Source of the DNA: DASZTV01 sp035550655
GTDB taxonomy: Bacteria; Actinomycetota; Actinomycetes; JAFAQI01
Length of the DNA stretch: 64,000 nucleotides
Assembly (NCBI GenBank): GCA_035550655.1
Contig: DASZOU010000008.1
Location: forward strand, 86,213 to 150,212
Direction: 5' to 3'
Shown here: positions 34,109-42,941 of the stretch, piece by piece
Layout: each line of letters opens with the position of its first letter
Numbering within the stretch: position 1 is the first letter of the stretch
The notes under the pieces: generated by a model
Told to the model about the DNA's origin: nothing
What the model saw: the letters and a program-made list of their open reading frames with translations, nothing else
Databases searched by the model: none
Made by a program: the position numbers and the translations under genes

Positions 34109-35193
34109 GGGTGCTGCTCGTTCACGACGAGGTGGTCGAGCGCGGCTACGGCGCCGAGGCGTACGTCCGGCGACTCGCCGACGGATTGCGCGATCTGGGC
34201 GACACCGTCTCAGTGATGGCGGGCGAGCGCCGCCGTCGCGGGGCAGCGAAAGTGCTCGATGTGTGGGATCCGCAGGCCCGCCGGATGGTGGCCGCGCGCG
34301 CCCGCGACTTCGCCCCCGACGTCATCAACTTTCACAACATCACCCGCGAGCTTTCGGCGAGCGTGCTCGGTGCGGCACCTCAGGTGCCCGCGGTGCTGAC
34401 GTTGCACGACCGCCGGTTGTTCGGTGCTCGCGAGCACCGGTTCGCCGGCCCGCGGCGCATGGTCGAGGCAGCCGGAGCGGTCGTCGTGATGCGGGCCGCG
34501 CGGACCCGGCTCAGCGCGACGATCGGTGTCAGCAACGCTGTGTCGGCGCTGGCGGCTGCCGCCGGTCTGCCCGCGGTCGCGACCGTGCCCGTCCCGGCGG
34601 CGGACCCGGTGGGCGTCCTCGTCCCGGCGGCGCAGTGCCACGACGTGGTGGTGGTCGCCCGGCTCGCGGCGGACAAGGGCATCGACGTGGTCATCGACGC
34701 GTTCGCGTCGGTCGCCGCCGACGTCGGGAGCAGCCGGCTCGTCATCGCCGGCGATGGACCGCAGCGCGATGCGTTGCAGCGCCGGGCTCGCTCGCTCGGC
34801 AACCGGGTGTCGTTTCTCGGCTGGCTCGACGAGACGGAGCTGTCGGGACTGCTCGGTCGCAGCCGGATCGTCGTCGTCGCCTCGATCCCGGGCCGACGCC
34901 CGGAGGGCTCGTCGCTGGCGGCCGTCGAGGCCGCCGCTCACGGTCGCGCCGTCATCGGGTGTGACGACCCGGCGGTGGCCGAGGCGGTCACCGCGCTCGG
35001 CGCCGGCCCCGTCGTACCTGCCGGTGACGCCCGCGTTCTCGCCCGCGAGCTGAGCCGGCTGCTCTCCGACGACGCCGCGGTGACGGCGTACGCCGAGTCG
35101 GCGGCGGTCGGCGCGCGCGCGTACTCGCCCGCCGCGGTCGCGGCCGCCACTCGTGAGGTGTATCGGGCCGCGATCGACGGCGGTGGGTGCTGA
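34105..35193 (+). CDS. Glycosyltransferase family 4-type
   Basis: 362-residue GT-B glycosyltransferase. The N-terminal Rossmann domain includes a glycine-rich acceptor loop (ERGYGAEAYVRRL). The C-terminal donor domain has VVVVARLAADKGIDVVIDAF, then VIAGDGPQRDAL and the EGSSLAAVEAAAHG segment in place of the common EGFGLP...EAMA. It transfers a sugar from a nucleotide donor during glycan assembly at the cytoplasmic face. The TTG start overlaps the GH5 stop (TTGA), and the end overlaps the next ATG (TGATG). Linkage unknown. Confidence 0.87.
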   Translation: MRVLLVHDEVVERGYGAEAYVRRLADGLRDLGDTVSVMAGERRRRGAAKVLDVWDPQARRMVAARARDFAPDVINFHNITRELSASVLGAAPQVPAVLTLHDRRLFGAREHRFAGPRRMVEAAGAVVVMRAARTRLSATIGVSNAVSALAAAAGLPAVATVPVPAADPVGVLVPAAQCHDVVVVARLAADKGIDVVIDAFASVAADVGSSRLVIAGDGPQRDALQRRARSLGNRVSFLGWLDETELSGLLGRSRIVVVASIPGRRPEGSSLAAVEAAAHGRAVIGCDDPAVAEAVTALGAGPVVPAGDARVLARELSRLLSDDAAVTAYAESAAVGARAYSPAAVAAATREVYRAAIDGGGC

Positions 35194-36098
35194 TGCGGGA
35201 GCCGCTGTCGGTCGTCATCCCCACCCGCGATCGCCCCGCGATGCTCGACCGGTGCCTGACGGCGCTGCGCGCCGACCTGACTGACGCCGACGAGATCGTG
35301 GTCGTCGACTCCGCCTCACGAGAGCCGGGTGCCGTCGCGGACGCCGCCGCCCGGGCCGGCGTGAGCGTGGTTCGCTGCGAGCGCCCGGGCGCGAGCCTGG
35401 CCCGCAACGCCGGGTGGCGCGCCGCGAGCAACGCCCTGGTCGCGTTCGTCGACGACGACGTCCGGATCCGGCCGGGCTGGTCGGCTGCACTTGCCGGTGC
35501 CTTTGCCGATGAAGCCGTCATGTTCGTGACGGGGCGTGTTGTCGTGCCCGCGGAACAGCTGGCCGCCGAGCGGCCGGTCGCGATCACGAGCCGGACGGTG
35601 CGTGAGCGGCTGCACCCGGGGCTGATGGGTGACCTCGGCGCCAGCGCCAATCTCGCCGTACGACGTCGGGCGCTCGAGGCCGTCGACGGCTTCGACGAGA
35701 CGCTCGGGCCCGGCACGTGGGCGTCGAGCGCGGAGGACCTCGACCTGTTCGACCGGCTGTTTCGCGAGGGCTGCACCGGTTTGTTCGAGCCGGAAGCGGT
35801 TGCCGAACACGACCAGTGGCGAACCAAGCCGCAACTTGTTCGCCTCGACTGGCGTTATGGCAAGGGCATGGGTGTCCGCCTGGCGCGACTCGCGCGTTGG
35901 GACCGGCCCCGAGCACGGAGATTGTTCCGCGAGGCAATCATCGAACAGGGGGTTCGCCCGGTGTTAGATGATCTGCGCCACGGTTATGAATTCGGGGTGA
36001 TCACGGTCGCGACCCGTACCCTGGCTACCGTGCTCGGCGTGGTCGTGGGCACGGTGCGGTGCTGGACCAGCGTGCGAGCGAGAGGTTTGACGAAGTGA
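35193..36098 (+). CDS. Glycosyltransferase family 2
   Basis: 301-residue GT-A enzyme. The opening LSVVIPTRDRPAML and the divalent-metal DXD-type motif in AFVDDDVRIRPGW are visible. Later come GASANLAVRR and an acidic catalytic region (SAEDLDLFDRL). The tail, QWRTKPQLVRLDWRYGKGMG, is shared with three other GT2 genes here (38273, 45760, 46665), showing local duplication. A hydrophobic helix near the C-terminus suggests membrane association. The start ATG overlaps the preceding stop, and the end overlaps the next GTG, so it is part of a tightly coupled run from the GH5 gene to 37330. Confidence 0.88.
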   Translation: MREPLSVVIPTRDRPAMLDRCLTALRADLTDADEIVVVDSASREPGAVADAAARAGVSVVRCERPGASLARNAGWRAASNALVAFVDDDVRIRPGWSAALAGAFADEAVMFVTGRVVVPAEQLAAERPVAITSRTVRERLHPGLMGDLGASANLAVRRRALEAVDGFDETLGPGTWASSAEDLDLFDRLFREGCTGLFEPEAVAEHDQWRTKPQLVRLDWRYGKGMGVRLARLARWDRPRARRLFREAIIEQGVRPVLDDLRHGYEFGVITVATRTLATVLGVVVGTVRCWTSVRARGLTK

Positions 36099-37330
36099 AG
36101 CTGGCGCTCTACCACCCGTGGATCTACGTCACGGGAGGGATCGAACGCACGCTCCTCAACATCGCCAGCCGCAGCCGTCACGACTGGACGCTCTACACCC
36201 ACCACTACGACTCGGCCAGCACGTTCCCGGGCCTGCGTGACGCCCGCATCGTCGTGCTCGACCCGCAGGTGTCGGTCCGGCGTTCGCTGCCGGCTCTGGC
36301 GCAGGCGGCGTACCGGATCCACCGCACCGAGCTGCCGCTTCGCGACGAGCAGGCGCTGCTCGTGTCGTCGGAGGGTCTCGGCGACTTCGTCATGGCGCAC
36401 AACAACGTGCCGACGGTCTGCTACTGCCACACGCCGCTGAAGATCTTGCACGACCCTGTGACCCGGCAGGCACTGCGCTCTCGCAGCTTCCGCAAGTACG
36501 TCGCGCTGCGCGCGCTCGCTCCGGGCTTCAACAGCGTCGACCGCCGGATGTGGAAGCGCTACCAGTACGTCCTCGCCAACAGCCAGGAGACGGCGCACCG
36601 GATCGAGCGCGCCGGGCTGCCGGCAACGGAGATCGAGGTCCTGCACCCGGGGGTCGACCTCGACCAGTTCACGCTGCACCCCGCGCTGCCGCGCGAGCGG
36701 TTCTTCCTCGTTGCGGGCCGGATCATGTGGGAGAAGCGGATCGAGCTCGCGATCCAGGCACTCCGGGTGGCGAGGCAGAACGGCACCGAGGCGTCGCTCG
36801 TCATCGCCGGTGGCGTCGACAGCAAGAGCCGGCCGTACCTCGAGACGTTGCGGCAGCACGCCGCCGGCCTGCCGGTCGAGTTCTTGATCCACCCGAGCGA
36901 CGAAGAGCTGGCCGCGCTCTACGCCCGTTGCATGGCGGTCGTTTTCACCGCTCCCAATGAGGACTGGGGCATCGTCCCGCTCGAAGCCATGGCGTCGGGC
37001 GCTCCGGTGCTCGCCGTGGATGCGGGTGGTCCGCGCGAGAGCGTGATCCACAACGTCACGGGGTGGCTGTTGCCGCCGACGCCGTGGGCGTTCGCCGAGC
37101 AGATGAAGGTGATCGCGGACGACGGCCCCAACGGCCGGCTCATCTCGCGGCGCGCCACCCGCCGTCGCGCGCAGCAGTTCGCCGCCGACACCTTCGTGCA
37201 GCGCCTGGACGACGTGATGGAAGAGGTCGTCCTCAGCGGCGGTGTGGCGCGGCCGATCCTGCCGGTAGCGCAGCTGCCAATTCCCGGCCCACAGATCGCC
37301 AGGACCGCTGAGGAGCAGTCGCGGGGCTGA
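36095..37330 (+). CDS. Glycosyltransferase family 4
   Basis: 411-residue GT-B glycosyltransferase, similar to mannosyl-/glucosyltransferases of polysaccharide clusters. The acceptor domain starts KLALYHPWIYVTGGIERTLL. The donor domain has VAGRIMWEKRIELAIQAL and the signature EDWGIVPLEAMASGAPVLAVDAGGPRE, where the first Glu is catalytic. GTG 36095 overlaps the previous stop (GTGA) and replaces an implausible start at 36059. Its last 98 bases overlap the convergent glycosyltransferase gene ending at 37233. Confidence 0.9.
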   Translation: MKLALYHPWIYVTGGIERTLLNIASRSRHDWTLYTHHYDSASTFPGLRDARIVVLDPQVSVRRSLPALAQAAYRIHRTELPLRDEQALLVSSEGLGDFVMAHNNVPTVCYCHTPLKILHDPVTRQALRSRSFRKYVALRALAPGFNSVDRRMWKRYQYVLANSQETAHRIERAGLPATEIEVLHPGVDLDQFTLHPALPRERFFLVAGRIMWEKRIELAIQALRVARQNGTEASLVIAGGVDSKSRPYLETLRQHAAGLPVEFLIHPSDEELAALYARCMAVVFTAPNEDWGIVPLEAMASGAPVLAVDAGGPRESVIHNVTGWLLPPTPWAFAEQMKVIADDGPNGRLISRRATRRRAQQFAADTFVQRLDDVMEEVVLSGGVARPILPVAQLPIPGPQIARTAEEQSRG

Positions 37331-38276
37331 GCGCCCCTCGGAGCGCGTCCCGCAAGGCCGCTGCCCACTCCGCCACGTCGCCGGGCGGGACGAGTCGTAC
37401 CGAGCCTTTGGTGCTTTCGCGCAGCGCCGGGATGTCGCTCGCGATGGCAGGCGTGCCGCACGCCATCGCCTCGAGCGGGGGCAGGCCGAACCCTTCGTAG
37501 CGGCTCGGGTACAGCAGCACTTTCGCGCCGGTGAGCAGCGCGACGAGGTCGGCGTCGGTCGTGCGGCCGATGACCTTGATCCGCTCGCCCGACGGCGGCG
37601 CCACCGGCGCGAACGTCGGGTGACCGGTGCCGATGAGCACCAGGTCGTGCGGCTGGCCGGCCACGGTCTGGCGGTGCGCGCCGACCGCGGTCGCGACGTC
37701 CTTGCGCGGGTCGGCCCACCCGACCATCACGACGTAGTCACCGGGCAACCCGTACGACGCGCGGACCCGCTCGACCTCCGCCGCCGCGGCGGGCTCGAAC
37801 ATCTCGTCCACCGCCGGCGCGACAACCGTGACCCTGCCTTCGGTGACGCCGCGCGCCACGAGCTCCCCGGCCACGGCGGCGGACACGGTGATGACCCGCT
37901 CCGCGCGCCGCGCGCCGGCGATGACGCTCCACGCGTACAGCCGCATCGACCGCGCGAACCACTGCGGTCCGACCTCCGCGGCGAGGTCGTGAACGACGAC
38001 GACCCCCGGGCGCGCGATTGGAGCGGTGTTCGTCAGCGACCAGATCGTGCGGCCGCGGGCGGCCGCGGGCAGCACGACCTGTTCCCAGAGCCGGCCGCCG
38101 ACCCGGCCGCCAGGGACGCGGATCGGCCGGTCCGCGAGCGGGTCGTCGACCTCGCCGGGAGTCCACACCTCGAGGTCGACCCCGGCCTGCTTCGCGGCCG
38201 TGACGAATCCGCGCGCGACGCGGTGCAACCCGGTCGCGGGCGCCGAGAGGAACCGGCCGTCGACGACGAGGGTCAC
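37233..38276 (-). CDS. Glycosyltransferase family 4
   Basis: 347-residue GT-B glycosyltransferase. The N-terminus LVVDGRFLSAPATGLHRVARGF and the donor-site EGFGLPPLEAMACGTPAIASD are typical of GT4 enzymes of the mannosyltransferase type. It begins at GTG 38276, overlapping the upstream GT2 stop (GTGA), so the two leftward genes are coupled. Its 3' end runs 98 bases into the convergent glycosyltransferase gene, and the overlap encodes the non-conserved tails of both proteins. Confidence 0.9.
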   Translation of the reverse strand: MTLVVDGRFLSAPATGLHRVARGFVTAAKQAGVDLEVWTPGEVDDPLADRPIRVPGGRVGGRLWEQVVLPAAARGRTIWSLTNTAPIARPGVVVVHDLAAEVGPQWFARSMRLYAWSVIAGARRAERVITVSAAVAGELVARGVTEGRVTVVAPAVDEMFEPAAAAEVERVRASYGLPGDYVVMVGWADPRKDVATAVGAHRQTVAGQPHDLVLIGTGHPTFAPVAPPSGERIKVIGRTTDADLVALLTGAKVLLYPSRYEGFGLPPLEAMACGTPAIASDIPALRESTKGSVRLVPPGDVAEWAAALRDALRGALSPATAPQRSWRSVGRELAAALPAGSAAPHRR

Positions 38277-39166
38277 TGCGGGCCGAACCGGCCATCGACG
38301 ATCGGCAGCCGGGCCGCTCGAACCCGCCCGACCGCGATCCCGGCCGCGCGCACGAGATTGACGGCGACGCCGAACTCGTAGCCGGCCCGCGCGTCGGCGG
38401 CCAGCTGCTTCGCGGTGTGCCGGAGACTCCCCGCCGCGAACCGTCGGGACGCCTGGTGGCCACCCATCCGCCCGACCTTCGACCGAAGCGCGCCCGCTCC
38501 GACGCCGTACCCGTACGACGCGCGCAACGCGGCGCCACGGCCACGCCACTGTGTGTGCGAGACGACCGCCTGCGGCTCGAAGTGGCCGATCCAGCCTTCG
38601 CGCATCGCGCGCCACATCAGATCGGTGTCCTCCGCGCTGCGCAGGCTGGCGCCGACGCCGAGCAGCTCGTCGAAGCCGCCGAGGGACTCCCAGCAGGCTC
38701 GCGCCACCGCGAGGTTCGCGCCGTGACCGATGTAGCTCGCGTCATCGCCGCCGGCGTAGCGGCGGGGTACGGCGCCGAGCAGCACGGACACCGGCTGCCC
38801 CTCGCCCTCGGCGACCACCCGGCCCGTGACGAACCCGATGCGCTCACCTTCGGTTGCGGACTTCGTGAACCTGGCGCGGATCGCCTGCGCCCAGTCGTGA
38901 CGGGGAACGCAGTCGTCGTCGGTGAAGGCGGTGATGTCGGCAGTGGTCGCGCGCATCGCGGCGTTGCGGGCGCGCGCCAGGCCGGGCTGACCAACTCTGA
39001 CCGTCTCGACCCCGAACTCGGCGGCGACGCTGGTGGTCGCGGAGGTCGACGAGGCGGAGTCGACGACGAGGATCTCGTCAGCGTGCTGCTCGACGACGGC
39101 GCGCAGGCAGTCGCGTAGCCGTTGCGGCCGGTCCCGGCTGCAAACGACCACTGCCAGCCCGGTCAC
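38273..39166 (-). CDS. Glycosyltransferase family 2
   Basis: 297-residue GT-A glycosyltransferase starting at GTG 39166. Features are VVVCSRDRPQRLRDCL, the metal-binding AFTDDDCVPRHDWAQA, YIGHGANLAVAR and SAEDTDLMWRAM. The C-terminal part (SHTQWRGRGAALRASYGYGVG and the closing VDGRFGPQ) matches its paralogues at 35193, 45760 and 46665. It is translationally coupled to the downstream GT4 gene. Divergent from the gene at 39196 with only 29 bases between starts, so promoters must overlap coding sequence or lie very close. Confidence 0.88.
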   Translation of the reverse strand: MTGLAVVVCSRDRPQRLRDCLRAVVEQHADEILVVDSASSTSATTSVAAEFGVETVRVGQPGLARARNAAMRATTADITAFTDDDCVPRHDWAQAIRARFTKSATEGERIGFVTGRVVAEGEGQPVSVLLGAVPRRYAGGDDASYIGHGANLAVARACWESLGGFDELLGVGASLRSAEDTDLMWRAMREGWIGHFEPQAVVSHTQWRGRGAALRASYGYGVGAGALRSKVGRMGGHQASRRFAAGSLRHTAKQLAADARAGYEFGVAVNLVRAAGIAVGRVRAARLPIVDGRFGPQ

Positions 39167-39195
39167 CGGATCATTGTGACGGTAGCGTCCCGATC

Positions 39196-40404
39196 GTGCG
39201 GGTCGTGGTCGTCAGCGCCTGGGAGCCCTGGCGAACCAGTGACGGTGCTGCGTTCGTCCTCGACCATCAGCTGCGAGAGCTTGCCGGTCGTCATGAGCTG
39301 ACCGTGCTGTGTGCGGGCGCGCCGCGCGCGGAGGCGGCCGTGCCGGTCGCGGTCGCCGGTCGCTACGGCCGCGCAACCGTGCGGTGGTTCGGTACGTCGA
39401 CGCCGGCCGGCTTCGACTATCTGCGGCGGTTGTTGTGGTCCGCGCGCCGGGGCGAGCCGGCGCACGTGCGCTTCGTCGAGCGGCCCGGCTTGCTCACGGC
39501 GTACGACGCCGCGGTCGCCGCCGGCGCGGACGTCGTACACCTGCACGGCTGGGGGACGGCGCAGCTCGCGGAACGCGCATGGGCGAAGGCCGTGCCCGCG
39601 GTGCACATGGCGATCGACCCGTGGACGGAGAACGCGCGGAACCGCCGGGTGGCCGGCTTCCGTGCCCCCCTCGAGCGCCGGCAGCTCGAGCGGATCGCCC
39701 GGCACGAGGCGCGCCACTATGCGGCCGCCCGGACGGTCGCCGTCGTGACCGACGGCGACGCCGAGGTGGTGCGGCGGCTCTCCCCGCGCGCCGCCGTCGA
39801 GGTGCTGCCGAACGGTGTCGAACCGGGCCCGGAACCAGCACCGGTCAGCGCGACCCCTCCCGTCCTCGGGTTCCACGGTGTCTACGACAGCCGCGCCAAC
39901 GTGGAGGCGGCGACGCATCTGGTCAACGACATCTGGCCACGGGTGCGCGCGGAGATCCCCGCGGCGAAGGTGCTGCTGGTGGGCCGGCGACCCAACCGGG
40001 AGGTGCGACGCCTCGTCGGCAGCGGCGTGGAGCTGCGCGCCGATGTGCCCGACATCCGCGCGGTCCTCCTGGAAATGTCCGTGCACGTCGACTGGATGAC
40101 CTCCGGCGCGGGCATCAAGAACAAGGTGCTCGAGGCGATGGCGGCTGGACGTCCTGTGGTCGCGTCCGAGATGGGCGCCCGCGGGATCGGCGGCGTGCTC
40201 GTCGCCGCGGACACCGACGTCGCTGCGGCACGGATCGTGCGACTGCTTCGCGACCCGGCGGCGTTGCGGGCGGCGGGGGAGACGGCGCGCGCCCAAGTCG
40301 TGGCGAACTTCAGCTGGGCGGCCAACGCGCGCCACCTCGAACAGCTCTGGCAGCGCGCCGCGGGCCGCCCCGTCGGCGACGACCGCAGCGGGTCGTGGCG
40401 ATGA
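39196..40404 (+). CDS. Glycosyltransferase family 4-type
   Basis: 402-residue GT-B glycosyltransferase. It begins VVVVSAWEPWRTSDGAAFVLD, a diverged acceptor region. The donor domain includes LGFHGVYDSRANVEAA, KVLLVGRRPNREVRRLV and SGAGIKNKVLEAMAAGRPVVAS, the GIKNKVLEAMA form found in glycosyltransferases related to sugar transferases of exopolysaccharide clusters. Its stop overlaps the ATG of the next, similar glycosyltransferase (ATGA), suggesting the two act in sequence. Donor and acceptor unknown. Confidence 0.87.
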   Translation: MRVVVVSAWEPWRTSDGAAFVLDHQLRELAGRHELTVLCAGAPRAEAAVPVAVAGRYGRATVRWFGTSTPAGFDYLRRLLWSARRGEPAHVRFVERPGLLTAYDAAVAAGADVVHLHGWGTAQLAERAWAKAVPAVHMAIDPWTENARNRRVAGFRAPLERRQLERIARHEARHYAAARTVAVVTDGDAEVVRRLSPRAAVEVLPNGVEPGPEPAPVSATPPVLGFHGVYDSRANVEAATHLVNDIWPRVRAEIPAAKVLLVGRRPNREVRRLVGSGVELRADVPDIRAVLLEMSVHVDWMTSGAGIKNKVLEAMAAGRPVVASEMGARGIGGVLVAADTDVAAARIVRLLRDPAALRAAGETARAQVVANFSWAANARHLEQLWQRAAGRPVGDDRSGSWR

Positions 40405-41444
40405 GGATCGAGGTCGTCACCTACCACCTGCCTCACCCCGACGGCACCGCGACCGGGCGCCACGTCTTCGCGATCTGGGAGGCGATGCGAGCAATGGGAC
40501 GCGACGTATCCGCGTGGTGCTGGGGGCGCGCGCCGGAAGGGCTCGAGCCGCCGTCGTGGGTGCGCTGCGCGCCGTTTCACGACCCCGGCGGCTGGCGGCG
40601 CAAGCCCGCGACGCTGCTCCACCCGCGCGGCGGGCTGGCATCGGTGGGCTGGGAGCCGGCGCCCGACGCCGTCACCTGGGCGGAGGAGCCGGAGTCCTAC
40701 GCCGCCGTCGCGCAGGCGGAGCGCCGCGGCGTGACGATCTACCACTCCGAGGTGCTCGATGCGGTGGCGCTCCGGCGGCCACGGCCCGATGTGATCCAGT
40801 CGGTTCGCGCCGAGCGCCACGTCGTACGACGGGCGGGTGTCGCCATCGCGTTCTCGCCGCGCGTTGCGCGGGTCACCGGTGTGAAGCACCTGTGTCCGGT
40901 GACGTTGCCGATCCCGCCGGAGCCGCTCGACCTGGTCGAGGAGCCTGTGGCGGTGATGATCGCCGACTGGGCGTGGCGGCCGAACCAGGCCGCGTTGCGG
41001 CGGTTGCTCGACCACTGGCCGATGGTGCGTGAGGAGGTGCCGGGGTCGAAGCTGCTGATCGCCGGCCGGGGCCTCGACGACCCGATCAGGGTCGCCGGCG
41101 TCGAGGTCATGGGCGAGGTGGCGCAAGCCCGTGACGCCCTCAGCCGCGCTGCGGTACTCGCGTTCCCCTGTCCGCCGACGAGCGGCCCGAAGATGAAGGT
41201 GCTCGACGCGCTCGCCTGGGGGCTTCCGGTCGTGACGACGGTCGCGGGCGTCGAGGGCATCAAGCTCGCGGCCGGCACCGTCGCGGTTGCCGGCGACGAC
41301 GACTTCTTCGCGACCCTCGCGGCGGTTCTTCGCGATCCGCAACGGCGCTCGCTGATGGCCAAAGCCGGCCGCGCCGACGTGCTCGCGAACCACCGGCCCG
41401 ACCAAGCAGCCGTTGCCCGGCTCGCTCTCATCGAGAAGCTCTGA
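40401..41444 (+). CDS. Glycosyltransferase (GT4-like, GT-B fold)
   Basis: 347-residue GT-B protein. The N-terminal acceptor domain (VVTYHLPHPDGTATGRHVFA) is short. The C-terminal half resembles the preceding enzyme: VMIADWAWRPNQAALRRLL, KLLIAGRGLDDP and SGPKMKVLDALAWGLPVVTT, followed by GVEGI. It overlaps that gene by four bases and probably arose by duplication of it. A small membrane protein and a dienelactone-hydrolase-like gene follow within 12 and 262 bases. Confidence 0.85.
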   Translation: MRIEVVTYHLPHPDGTATGRHVFAIWEAMRAMGRDVSAWCWGRAPEGLEPPSWVRCAPFHDPGGWRRKPATLLHPRGGLASVGWEPAPDAVTWAEEPESYAAVAQAERRGVTIYHSEVLDAVALRRPRPDVIQSVRAERHVVRRAGVAIAFSPRVARVTGVKHLCPVTLPIPPEPLDLVEEPVAVMIADWAWRPNQAALRRLLDHWPMVREEVPGSKLLIAGRGLDDPIRVAGVEVMGEVAQARDALSRAAVLAFPCPPTSGPKMKVLDALAWGLPVVTTVAGVEGIKLAAGTVAVAGDDDFFATLAAVLRDPQRRSLMAKAGRADVLANHRPDQAAVARLALIEKL

Positions 41445-41456
41445 CGGAGCAGTTCG

Positions 41457-41699
41457 ATGGTGAGCCTTCTGCTGTCCGTCACGTTTGCCTGCGGCGTCGT
41501 GATCGCCGTCTCTCACGTGATCAACCGGGGCTTCGTCGCACCGGTGTACGACGTCGTCGCGAACCTCACGGCGTTCGGCTGCGCGGTGGCCGCCTCCGCG
41601 CTGCTCGGGCACTGGATTCCCGCAGCACTGTCGGCGTTCGCGATCCTGTGCTGGCTGGTCCTCGCCCGTCGTACCGTGCTGGCTCGCCGTCGGGGATGA
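41457..41699 (+). CDS. Small membrane protein
   Basis: 80-residue protein with two or three hydrophobic segments (~2-22, ~32-50, ~52-70) and a basic C-terminus (RRTVLARRRG). GGAG lies about eight bases before the ATG. It sits 12 bases after the glycosyltransferase gene and 7 bases before the hydrolase gene, compatible with the same transcript. Not recognised. It may be an accessory subunit for a membrane glycosyltransferase, but nothing in the sequence shows this. Confidence 0.6.
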   Translation: MVSLLLSVTFACGVVIAVSHVINRGFVAPVYDVVANLTAFGCAVAASALLGHWIPAALSAFAILCWLVLARRTVLARRRG

Positions 41700-41706
41700 T
41701 GCTCGC

Positions 41707-42510
41707 GTGACGCAGATCCTGGCCGACTTCACTCGCGAGCCGTTCACCGCCGACGGCAAGACCAAGGACATCTACCGGCTGGGGTCCGGCCCGGCGGTGA
41801 TCGTGATCTCGGAGATTCCGGGGATCACCCCGAAGGTCGCCGACTTCGCGCGCGCCGTTGCCGGCCGCGGCTGCACGGCGGTGATGCCGCACCTGTTCGG
41901 CGAGCCGGGCCGGGACATAACGGTCGGCTACACGCTGCAGACCCTCACCAAGCTCTGCATCTCGAGCGAGTTCACGAAGCTGGCGACGAAGCAGTCCGGC
42001 AAGATCACGACCTGGCTGCGAGCGCTCGCGCGCGCCGAGCACGAGCGGTGCGGCGGTCCCGGGGTCGGCGTGGTCGGGATGTGCTTCACCGGTGGCTTCG
42101 CACTCGGGATGATGGTCGACGCGCCGGTGGTCGCTCCGGTCCTGAGTCAGCCGTCGGTGCCATTCCCGCTCGGCGCGCGCCGCAAGGCCGACCTCGGGAT
42201 CTCCGACGCCGAGCTGGCAACCGTCAAGGAGAAGGTCGCGGCCGGCGGTTGCGTGCTCGGCCTGCGCTTCACCGGCGATCCGATGGCACCCGGCGATCGC
42301 TTCGAGACGCTGCGTCGCGAGCTCGGTGACGGCTTCATCGGGGTCGAGCTGGACTCCTCGGCCGGCAACCCGCACGGTCACCCGAAGGCGGCCCATTCGG
42401 TCCTCACCGAGCACCTCGTCGACCAACCCGGCACACCGACGCGGGCGGCACTCGATCAGGTGCTCGACTTTCTGAGCGACCGGCTGGGAGTCACTGCGTC
42501 GCGGTCGTGA
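41707..42510 (+). CDS. Dienelactone hydrolase family protein
   Basis: 267-residue alpha/beta hydrolase with a cysteine nucleophile: C126 in GVVGMCFTGGFAL, the exact dienelactone-hydrolase elbow. The late histidine region (NPHGHPKAAHSVL) and an acidic residue before it complete the triad. The classic enzyme opens dienelactone in chloroaromatic degradation, whereas many actinobacterial homologues have unrelated, unknown substrates. GTG start at 41707. It is flanked by polysaccharide genes with no aromatic-degradation genes nearby, so the classical role is unlikely. Confidence 0.85.
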   Translation: MTQILADFTREPFTADGKTKDIYRLGSGPAVIVISEIPGITPKVADFARAVAGRGCTAVMPHLFGEPGRDITVGYTLQTLTKLCISSEFTKLATKQSGKITTWLRALARAEHERCGGPGVGVVGMCFTGGFALGMMVDAPVVAPVLSQPSVPFPLGARRKADLGISDAELATVKEKVAAGGCVLGLRFTGDPMAPGDRFETLRRELGDGFIGVELDSSAGNPHGHPKAAHSVLTEHLVDQPGTPTRAALDQVLDFLSDRLGVTASRS

Positions 42511-42564
42511 CCGGTTGGTCGAGGCGGGCTACCGCGTCCTCGTCACTTCGGGTGGCTGGGGGAG

Positions 42565-42855
42565 GCGAAAGTCCCGACCTCAGCCGTTGTGCTCAAGTCC
42601 GGAATCCCACCTGTCGTTGCAAGGAGGGAGAGCTCGTCCCGCACTTGTGGGAGCGAAGGATCGCAGTGCGGGACGCTCTCGCCATCTGCAGCGCAATCCA
42701 CCTCCTTGGGCCGACCGCTTCGTCGTCGCCGGTGGCAGGCCGTCGCGACGCCGTCTGCCATGGTGGTCCGTCGCGGGCCGCCACCTGTAGAGACCAAAGT
42801 CCCGACTTGGGCATCGGCCCCTCCGGTACAGGACCTTGGTGAGCGACCAAGGTCC
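42565..42855. promoter_or_regulatory. Intergenic cluster of DevR/DosR-like and inverted repeat sites
   Basis: The 431-base gap 42511-42941 contains no convincing gene. On the minus strand GTCGGGACTTT occurs twice (within 42565-42580 and 42790-42809), the second reading GGGACTTTGGTCTC, close to the DevR/DosR palindrome GGGACTWWAGTCCC. GGACCTTGGT (42831-42840) and ACCAAGGTCC (42846-42855) form a perfect inverted repeat. GTCCCGCACT (42636-42645) and AGTGCGGGAC (42665-42674) form another. These sites may control the small gene at 42942. The assignment to DevR is inference. Confidence 0.45.
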
Positions 42856-42941
42856 CCGACATCACGTCTGACTTGCCCTATCTGCGCGCAGTTCCCGCGC
42901 CCTACCGTCGGTTGAGACGAGCGAGAAGGGTCGTGACGACG

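Noticed and set aside
42507..42842. 111-codon frame in the gap after the dienelactone hydrolase gene
   Set aside because: No ribosome-binding site, no domain, poor codon bias, and it covers several inverted repeats and DevR-like sites. Better explained as regulatory DNA.
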